The notes under the pieces: model-generated | Told to the model about the DNA's origin: nothing | Database searches by the model: none | What the model saw: only the letters and a program-made list of their open reading frames with translations | Program-made: the position numbers and the translations under genes | Assembly: GCF_027533645.1 (NCBI RefSeq) | Contig: NZ_JAQAGY010000011.1 | Location: forward strand, 62,001-126,000 | Origin: Paenibacillus caseinilyticus | Lineage (GTDB): Bacteria > Bacillota > Bacilli > Paenibacillales > NBRC-103111 | Direction of reading: 5' to 3' | DNA length: 64,000 nt | In this document: in pieces, positions 51,932-61,000 of the stretch | Numbering within the stretch: the stretch's first letter is position 1 | Layout: every line of letters begins with the position of its first letter

Positions 51932-54900
51932 TCAAGCCGGGCCTCTCTGGCTGCTGTCCAAGGCCACGGATGACACCCGTCTTCCACTCTCCATCTTGAT
52001 TACCTGGTCGGCTAGACCAAAATACCGGTCATCATGGGTGATCGCGATGACACACTTGCCTCTCTTCTTCAGATCCGGCAGGATGACGCAATAAAAGAAG
52101 TCTCTGAACTCCGGATCCTGATCGGCGGCCCACTCATCCAGGATCCAGACGGGACGATCCTCCAGATAGCAGATCAGGAGGGCGAGCCTTTTTCGCTGCC
52201 CGGTGGACAGCTTCACTGTACTGAAGACGCCGTCCTTCACGCTGATCTTCCCGCTCAACTGAAGCAGCTCCAGATAGTGCCGGATGTCCTCTTCTTTGCT
52301 TTCGAAGTCGATACCATACAGCTTATCGAACAGATATGCATCGCTGGAAACGACGGATACGCTCTCGCGAATCTCCGCTGCAGGGGAGCTCCTGCCGTTG
52401 ATCCGAATCTCGCCCCCATCGGGACGGTATAAGCCGGTCAGAAGCTTCATAAGCGTAGTTTTTCCGCTCCCGTTGCCTCCTGTAATAAAGGTGATTTCTC
52501 CGGTATGGAAGCGGCCATCGACTGGGCCTACCGTGAACGGAGTGCCATCCTGCTGCTTGTAGGTATAGCTGACACTTCGCAGTTCCACCTGCCGCACCGG
52601 TGTCTCCACCGCGGCGGCCGCTTCAGGAGCAGAAACGATCGCGGTCTCCTTCCCTTCCGCCAGGCGCTGATTCAGCTCTTGGATCCGCCGCCATGCGATG
52701 CGAATCTGCAGCAGCTCGGGCACGGCATTCAGCGTACTGACGATCGGCCCCGTCATATAGAGGAACACGAAGGCGAAGCTTCTCACGGTATTGAGCTCCA
52801 AGCTGGAGAACAGACGCGGGAAGACGAAGACGGCCATCCCGATCACGAAGACGAACATGAGCTCTCCGATAATCTGGACATTGGCGAAGTTCACCTCCGC
52901 CCTCACGCGGAATTGACGGTACGCCTCCCCGTTCGCGGTCATCTCCGCTTGGAACTGCTCCCGTCTCCTGCGGTTCAAGCTCAGCTCCTTAAACCCATAC
53001 ACCAGATCGTGGATCAGCTGGAAGAACTGCGTCTGGATGTCCCTGGAATGCTCCCACAGCCGGCCCGACCGCTTGCCCATGAACATATAAAATCCGGCGG
53101 TGATCAGAATCACTAGGGCCGACAGCGCCACGCCCACCCCGCTCAGATAGCCGAGATAGAGGAAGCAGAAGAAGACCGTCAACACGTTGGTGACGACAGA
53201 CAGCAGCAGGCCGACCAACCGGTTCATCCGTTCCGTATCGTTGTTGAGTCCGGCGGTGATGGTCCCGCCCTCCATTTGTTCTATGATTTCATAGGAGCTC
53301 TCGAGGAGGTTGCGGATCAGGTCCTTCCGTTTGTCGAAAATGATTTGGTTCGAGATGAGAATCAGCCGGGACATAATGATTTTCTGGGAAACGATATAGA
53401 CGAACAGGCTGAGCCCAAAGTAAATGGCCGTCTGCCCCGACTGCTCTCCGAACAGGGCCGTGTTGATCAGAAAAATAATCGAGGCATTGCCAAGCCCGCT
53501 GGTAAGGCTCATTACGAGCAGGAAGCCGTATGGGATCTCCTTGGGCCGCGGGAAGACCCATACCAGCAGTACATACCCATAGACGAGCAGTCCGAGCAGG
53601 GAGAGAGAATAGACCGCGGCTGCGATGCTGACAGGCGACCACACCTGAATGAAAGAGAACGGCAGTCCTTGAAAGACAGTGTGTCCGGCAATATAGACGG
53701 CGGTGTAGCAGAAGATGCCCGCGAAAATAGCGGAGCAGCCAATGAACGCCAGCGTTCTTGCATCCAGCCGGATTCTCTTTCGCTCTCCGCGGACGGTCTG
53801 GCGTACGGTTCTGCCCATCCAATAGAGCAGTCCCCCCGCAAGCGGGATGCTGACCAGGGCAACAAGGGAGGCCATGAAGTCGAAGTCCCGGTATGTATCC
53901 GCAGCGGTGAGCTTCGCTTCCTGCCCTCTCATCAGGGAGGCAATCCCCTGCGCGAGCGAAGCGGTATAAGCGGAATTGATATTCGCGAGGACCGCAATGC
54001 CGAGCCGCTCCTCCGGCCTAAGGATCACCGAGGAGGAGAACCCCGGGTTATTCCCGCCGTGTGTGATCTGCCGCGAATGGTCCACCTCCGCAAACTCCCA
54101 CCCGAAGTGATAGGCTTCCCCGCTCTCGTGCGACCGTTCGATCAGCGGTGTCAGCGCCTCATGGTGCTGCAGGCCCAGCTGGTACTGCAGCCACCGCTGC
54201 ATATCTAATCCGCTCGAGAGAATATACCCGGCGGGTGTATTGCCTCTGTAGTCCGGCGCCAGGTAGGCCCTCGGCTGAAAGAAGCCCATCTTGTAGCCTT
54301 GGGCCAAGCTGTGCCCCTCTTCTGCACGGAACACAAACGTATCATGCAATCCAAGAGGCGTAATGATCTGCTGCCGCATATAGTCCTCGTAGGATACGCC
54401 GGCCGCATTCTGGATGATCAGCCCCAGGATATCGTAGTTGACCGTAGCATATTCGAAGTGCTCCCCCGGCGGGTGGGACAATTCCGTTCCCGCCAAGGTA
54501 CGCACCGTCTGCTCCAGGGCACTGCCTGACTGCAGGGCCGGAATGGCCCCTATGGATCCGAACGGGATGCCGCTCTTGTGGAGGAGCAGCTGCCTGATCG
54601 TTATGTGTGCTTCTTGCCCCTGATACGTCAGGGTTAAGAACGGCACATGCTGCCGGATGTCATCGTCAAGGCCCAGCACCCCTTCCCGTTCCAGCTTCAA
54701 GATCCCGAGCGCCGTAAAGGCCTTGGTGTTGGAGCCCAGCTCGAACAGCGTCCGGTCGGTCACCGGCGCGCGCTTCTCCACATCCGCGTACCCGTAACCC
54801 TTCCGGTAGACGGCGTCCCCTTGTACCAGCGTTAAGGAGACGCCCGGAAGATCCCCTTCCCGCATGGCTCTGCCGACCAAGTCGTCGATGGCCCGAAGCA

Positions 54901-55045
54901 GTCCGGTGTCGATGCCCGCGGACGCTGCTGCCCCTTCTCCGCCGCCGGCTGCGGCCGCCAGGCCGCTTGCAGCTCCGACCAGCAGTTGGAGCACCAACAG
55001 GAGCGCAGCCGCCGGCCTTAGGATTCGATAATGGAATACGCTCAT
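51932..55045 (-). CDS. Serine hydrolase fused to cyclic-peptide-type ABC exporter
   Basis: A 1037-residue fusion. Residues 1-35 are a signal segment (AAALLLVLQLLVGAASGLAA). Residues about 45-370 are a class C beta-lactamase/esterase fold: SNTK in LFELGSNTKAFTALGILK, Y-A-T-V-N in FEYATVNYDILGLII (family YxN box), and ITHGGNNPGFSSS. Membrane helices at about 390-540 lead to a SyrD/PvdE-like exporter (about 535-1030): GGTITAGLNNDTERMNRLVG, Walker A FITGGNGSGKTTLMKLL, signature KLSTGQRKRLA, Walker B RPVWILDEWAADQDPEFR, and ITHDDRYFG. The hydrolase would face outward and the ATPase inward. It starts one base after the NRPS stop. It probably exports, and may trim, the peptide product. Confidence 0.87.
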   Translation of the reverse strand: MSVFHYRILRPAAALLLVLQLLVGAASGLAAAAGGGEGAAASAGIDTGLLRAIDDLVGRAMREGDLPGVSLTLVQGDAVYRKGYGYADVEKRAPVTDRTLFELGSNTKAFTALGILKLEREGVLGLDDDIRQHVPFLTLTYQGQEAHITIRQLLLHKSGIPFGSIGAIPALQSGSALEQTVRTLAGTELSHPPGEHFEYATVNYDILGLIIQNAAGVSYEDYMRQQIITPLGLHDTFVFRAEEGHSLAQGYKMGFFQPRAYLAPDYRGNTPAGYILSSGLDMQRWLQYQLGLQHHEALTPLIERSHESGEAYHFGWEFAEVDHSRQITHGGNNPGFSSSVILRPEERLGIAVLANINSAYTASLAQGIASLMRGQEAKLTAADTYRDFDFMASLVALVSIPLAGGLLYWMGRTVRQTVRGERKRIRLDARTLAFIGCSAIFAGIFCYTAVYIAGHTVFQGLPFSFIQVWSPVSIAAAVYSLSLLGLLVYGYVLLVWVFPRPKEIPYGFLLVMSLTSGLGNASIIFLINTALFGEQSGQTAIYFGLSLFVYIVSQKIIMSRLILISNQIIFDKRKDLIRNLLESSYEIIEQMEGGTITAGLNNDTERMNRLVGLLLSVVTNVLTVFFCFLYLGYLSGVGVALSALVILITAGFYMFMGKRSGRLWEHSRDIQTQFFQLIHDLVYGFKELSLNRRRREQFQAEMTANGEAYRQFRVRAEVNFANVQIIGELMFVFVIGMAVFVFPRLFSSLELNTVRSFAFVFLYMTGPIVSTLNAVPELLQIRIAWRRIQELNQRLAEGKETAIVSAPEAAAAVETPVRQVELRSVSYTYKQQDGTPFTVGPVDGRFHTGEITFITGGNGSGKTTLMKLLTGLYRPDGGEIRINGRSSPAAEIRESVSVVSSDAYLFDKLYGIDFESKEEDIRHYLELLQLSGKISVKDGVFSTVKLSTGQRKRLALLICYLEDRPVWILDEWAADQDPEFRDFFYCVILPDLKKRGKCVIAITHDDRYFGLADQVIKMESGRRVSSVALDSSQRGPA

Positions 55046-55046
55046 C

Positions 55047-58000
55047 TCATGATCCTCTCTTCTGCACTGCCATCGCCTTCGTGCCGTTCAGGACGGACTT
55101 CAGGTGCAGGAAATAATCCTGCAAACTGCTATGAAGACCGGACAGCTGAGCCTGCACCCGGGGCCCATTGGAAGCCCACTGCCCAGGAGAGAGCGTCCGG
55201 CATTCGAGCGACAGGCCGCCGAGGAGATGAATCCCCTCGTTCAGGGGATCGGCGGGCAGCTCCAGACCTGGAAGGAGTTCCTGAAGATCCTGGATGAGAT
55301 CGGCCAGAAAATGAAGCTTGTATTTCCACGCGTTGCCCATCTCGCACATGAACTCGGACAGGCCTGGGAGAAGCTCCGGATTACCGCAGCTGTCCCCAAT
55401 CGTTCGGATCAGGTGCGTGATCGCATCCAGTCCGGCGACAACGCGGAAGGGTACCCCCTTCTCTTCCAGCTCAAGGGTGGGCGCATGCAGATACGCTTCT
55501 ACTATGGCTCGCAGGAGCGCTTCGCCATACCCCGTTCCATCCGGAGTCTTCCAAGCGTCCGTATGGACTTCGATGACCTGGTAGGGAACGACGGTGTTCT
55601 GAGCCGGATGGTCGATGAAGGTCATCCGGCCGATGCCTCCGAAGGACTGAATGAACTCTTCCCGCCCGATGGGGCCGAAATATTGGTAGGAGCTGTCGTA
55701 GACGATGCACTCGTGCTCCGTCATATCTACCAGCACATAGATGTGCGTGCGGCCGATGCCGATCTCATCGCTGCTTCGATCCAGGATGTCGAGAAACTCC
55801 TTCTGCGGCGCACGGTATTCGGGCGTATACGGCAAATAGTAGGTCGAGCCGCTGAGTATCACAAGCTCTTTGCGGCTCAGCTTGTCCTCACACCAGCTGA
55901 TAGCCTCGTCCGGCTCCTCGAAGCTGCGGGTGCCGAAGGACACGCCGAGCTCTTCGAGGAGAGGGGGAAACCCCATCAGCTCGCCCAAGCGGGCCTGCGA
56001 TGAGTGGTACGTGATCCGGTCCTCGGGACGCTTCGTACCGTATTTATAGAAGAGCACCCCGTCTCCCCTGGCATTGGTGAGGAAGCTTTTGGGAACCTGA
56101 AGGTTCCGCTCGTACCGAAGCTTCTCCAAGACGGCGCCGACGGAGCAGGGATAATAGTACGGGTAGTCCGCAGGCCGGACAAAATCCGGATTGTAGCGTC
56201 GCTGGGCACCTACCGGGTGCTCGGCTGCCGCCGCGGTCAGCCCCTCGCTAAGCGGTTCTCTGCGCATATGCTCCGCTGCGGCACGGATCGTTCTCAGCTC
56301 CATGAGCTCCTTTAAGGAAAGGGGCAGCTGCTGCTGCCGGGCTAACTCGACCGCCTGGATGGCCTTCAGCGAGTGGCCTCCCAGCTCGAAAAAGTCATCG
56401 TGGACGCCGATTCGCTCCACGTCCAGCAGGTCCTGCCAGATCGCGGCGAGCGCCTCCTCCAGCCCATTGCCGGGGGCCTCGTAAGCCGCAGTGTGCTGCT
56501 GGAGCAGCGGGTGGTCCGGCGCCGGCAGCGCTCCGCGGTCGATCTTGCCGTTCAAAGTGAGCGGCAGCCGCTCCAGCTGTACGAAATGCGTAGGGATCAT
56601 GTAATCGGGCAGGCTGCCGGCCAGCTCGGTGCGGAGCCAAGCAGGCGGCAGCTCCTCATCCCTATGGACCGCGAAGTAAGCGCACAGCGCCTTCTGCCCG
56701 TCCGCTTCTCCGAGCGCCAGCACCACCGCTTCGCGAATCCCTTTCACCTCCAGGAGCTTCGACTCGATCTCGCCGATCTCTATGCGGTGGCCCCGGATCT
56801 TCACCTGGTGATCGCGGCGTCCCGCGTATTCGAGCGTCCCGTCCGGAAGCCACCTCGCCAGATCCCCGGTACGGTACATCCGCTCTCCGGGAAGATCGGG
56901 ATGGCTGATGAACCGCTCCTCCGTGATGTCCGGCCGATTCAGATAGCCCCTGCCCACGGCATCGCCTGAGACGCACAGCTCTCCCACAACGCCGAGAGGC
57001 ACCAGGCGAAGCTCCGGACTGACGATCAACACCCGGGTATTCTGAATCGGCTGCCCAATCGGCGGAATCTCCTCCATGGGCTGCCCGGGATCCATCGTAT
57101 AAGTGGTGACGACATGGGTCTCCGAGGGACCGTAGTGATTGTGGAGGCGGATTCCGCTGCGCTTCAGATAGGTTATCATGGAATCGCTTAGGATCAGCTG
57201 TTCTCCTGCCGTAACGATATCGGACACTGACGGCAGATCGGGTGTCAGGGATCCACCGAAGAGAACCTTAGAGTAAGATGCCGATATCAGCATCACTTGG
57301 ATGCGGTGCTTCTGAATGTAGCTGAGCAGCCGGCTCGGGCTCATTTTGGTTTCTTGGTCGACGATATGCAGCGTCCCGCCCGACAGCAGCGTCGAGAAGA
57401 TTTCCTGGTAGCACACATCGAAGCTTATGCTGGTGCTTTGAAGCACATTTCCATGGAAGGAAATGGAGGAGCGTGTCCTCTGATGGCAGATCAGGTTGAC
57501 CAGATTCCGGTGCTCCAGCATCACTCCTTTGGGCTGGCCCGTCGTCCCCGAAGTATAGATGACATATAAGAGATTCCGCGGACCGCTTATGGGTTCGGCG
57601 GGGCCGGCATCTTCTCGAAGGACGGCGGAAGCCCCCAGTTCGAGCACCTCCCCTTCATAGGAGGCAGGGATGCTGCGCAGGCTCTCCGCGCCGGCCAGCA
57701 GGTGGCGGGCCCCGCAGTCGGCCAGCATAAACCGGATGCGCTCCTCGGGATAAGAGGGATCGACCGGAACGAAGGCGCCGCCTGCCTTGAGCACAGCCAG
57801 GATGCCGATCACCATCTCGGGCGACCTCTCGGCCAGGACTCCGACAAGGGTGTCCGCTTGCACGCCTCTCCCCCGCAGCGCCCGGGCCAGCCGGTTCGCC
57901 CGCTCATTGAGCTCGCGGTACGTGAGCTGCTCCTGCTCCATTACGACCGCGATCCGGTCCGGCGTCCGCTCCGCCTGCTCCTCGAACAAGCCGTGGATCG

Positions 58001-61000
58001 TCTGTTCCCGGGGGTATTCCGCCGCCGTATCATTGAAGCGCTCGAGCAGCAGATGCCACTCCTCAGCTGTCAACAGCTCCAGCTCCGCCAGCCGCATCTC
58101 CGGCGAATGCACGATCTGCCCCAGCAGCTGCTCGTAGTTCCGGAGGATCCGCTCCGCCGTCGCAGGGAAGATCAGCTTCGCCGCGTATTCGAGCTCCAGC
58201 TCGACCGTCTCCAGTTCGATCCGCTCGACCGCTTGCAGCGTCAGGTCGAATTTGGACATGGGATTCTCGAACCTGAGCGGCGTGATGCTGACCCCCGCGG
58301 GGGTTTCCAGCGGCCCCCCCTGCCCTGCGTTCTGCATGACAAACATGACATCGAATACCGGGTTGCGGCTCAGGTCCCGCGGGAGGTTCAGCCGCTCTAC
58401 CACCTGCTCGAACGGATAGTCCTGATGCTCATAGGCTTCCAGCGCCCCCGCTTTGACTTCCTGCAGGAACTGGAGAAACGTCTTGACGCCCTCGGGTCTG
58501 CCGCGCATCGGCAGGGTATGGACGAACATGCCGAGCACCCGCTCCAAGTCGGCATGGGGCCGTCCGGCGGCCGGCACGCCGACGATGACGTCCTCCTGGC
58601 CGCTGTACCGCGATAGGAGGACCTGGAAGCCGGCGAGCAGCAGCATGCTCAGCGTCACGCCTTCCCTGGCGCACAGCGCCTTGAGCTGCCGTGTCAGCTC
58701 CTGCGGCAGCACGAGACGCGCCCGGCCGCCCTCGAAGCTCTGCAGTGCCGGCCGCGGAAGGTCCAGCGGCAGACCCAGTACCGGCAGCTCGCCGCCGAGT
58801 GCATCCAGCCAGTAGGCTTCCTGCCGCTTCAGCCGTTCGCCTTGCAGCTGCTCCCGCTGCCAGGCGGCGTAGTCCTTGTACTGAACGCGCAGCGGCGGCA
58901 GAGTCTCCCCGTTGTAGAGCTGCAGCCATTCCCGCACGAGGACGTCCATCGAGACGCCGTCGGAGACGATATGGTGCAGATCGACGAACAGGATCGCTTC
59001 GCCGCCGGGCAGCGGCAGCAGTCCCGCCCGCAGCAGCGGCGCCCGGCTCAGATCAAACGGGCGGATGAATCGCGCGATCTGCCCGTAGAGCTCCAACTCG
59101 CTATCGGCGGTATGGGATGCGTGCGGATAGGACGCGGGGAGCGGTTGTCCGGTAGGGCGGCTGTACTGCCCGTTGCCGGTCCCCTCCCACTCGAGGGCAG
59201 ACCGCAGGGGACCCGGCTTCAGCTCCTCGAGCTCGAACGCAGCGGCCGGATGCACATACTGCACCGGCTCTCCGTTCACGAGCCCGAACGAGGTGCGAAG
59301 CGCTTCGTGCCGCTCGATCATCCCGGCGAAGGCCTCCGCCAGACGTGCCCTGTCCCAGGCGCCGCTGAGCCGGAACACGCCTGGCATGTTGTAGCTCGTC
59401 TGCAGGTCCTCCAGCTGAGCCAGCACGTACAGCCGCTGCTGCGCTGAGGATACCGTATAATATGGCTGCTCGGGCACCTGAGGGATCGCGCTATGGGCGG
59501 TGCCGTCGAGACGGCCGAGATGCGAGGCCATCTCCTCCAGGGTCGGGTGCGCGAACAGGTCGCGCAGCGCCGCTTCCACATGCATCTCCTTGTGGATGCG
59601 GGCGGCCAGGCTCATCGCCTTCAGCGAGTGCCCTCCGAGCTCGAAGAAGTGGTCGTGCAGGCCGACCCGCTCCACGCCCAGCAGCTCCTGCCAGATGCGG
59701 GCGAGCGCCGCTTCGCGCTGGTCCCGAGGGGCGGCATATGCCGCGCGCCCGCTCCACTGCTCGTGTGGACGGGGCAGCGCACGGCGGTCCAGCTTGCCGC
59801 TCGGCGTGAGCGGCAGCCGTTCCACGGCCACGAACGCCGCGGGCAGCATATACTCCGGCAGGCTGCGCGCCAGGCAGGTCCGCAATTCTGCGGGAGCAGG
59901 AGCCTCCTGCCCCGGCGCGGCGGTGATATAGGCGCACAGCGCCTGCCGGCCCCCGCCCTCCTCGAAGGCGGTGACAGCGGCCTCGCGAATGGCGCTGTGG
60001 GCGAGCAGCTTCGCTTCGATCTCGCCGGTTTCAATCCGGTAGCCCCTTATCTTCACCTGGCCGTCGATCCGCCCGAGGTACTCCAGCTCGCCGTCCGGCA
60101 GCCAGCGCGCCAGGTCGCCCGTGCGGTACATCCGCCCGCCGGGGACGTGCGGGTTCAGGGTGAACTTCTCGGCCGTCAGGTCCGGCCGGTTCACATAGCC
60201 GCGCGCCACCCCATCCCCGCCGATGTACAGCTCGCCTGCCGCCCCAACCGGCTGCAGCTGTTCGCCTGCGCCCAGGATGTACACCTGCGTGTTCATGATC
60301 GGCGAACCGATCCTCACCTGGTCCCCCTTCAGCTCGCTGGCCGTGGACCAGATGGTCGTTTCCGTCGGGCCGTACACATTGAACAGCTGGGCATCCGTCC
60401 GGCTCCGCAGCTCGTTGATCAGCTCCGGGGTGCTCGCTTCCCCGCCGATCAATATTTTCTTGATCGCCCCCAGCCACGATACATCGCTTCGCTGGAGAAG
60501 GGATTGCCAGCGCGAAGGGGTGGTCTGGACCACATCGACGCCGTGCCGCACGGCAAGCTCCTGCAGCCGCAGCTCGCGGATCTCCTCCTCCTCAGCGATT
60601 ACCGCCTTCATGCCGAAGAGGAGCGGAAGAAACAGCTCCAGTGCAAAGATATCGAACGACACGGTCGTCAAGGACAGGAACGTGTGGCCGGTACCAAGCC
60701 CCAGCCTCGTTTTCATGCCGTACAGAAAGTTGACGACGGAGCGGTGCTCGATCATGACGCCCTTCGGCTGTCCGGTCGAACCGGAAGTGTAGATGACATA
60801 AGCCAGATGCGCCGAATCGTTCGAGGACGGCAGGTCGGATGCTTCGCCCGCCAGCCACTGCGGATCTGCGGCATCGAGCTTCTCCCCCGCGAAGCTCACT
60901 CTGTCCATCAGGTGATTCTGAGTAAGCAGCAGCCCCGCTCCGCTGTCCTCCAGCATATACCGGATTCGGTCGTCGGGATAAGCGGGATCGATGGGAACGT

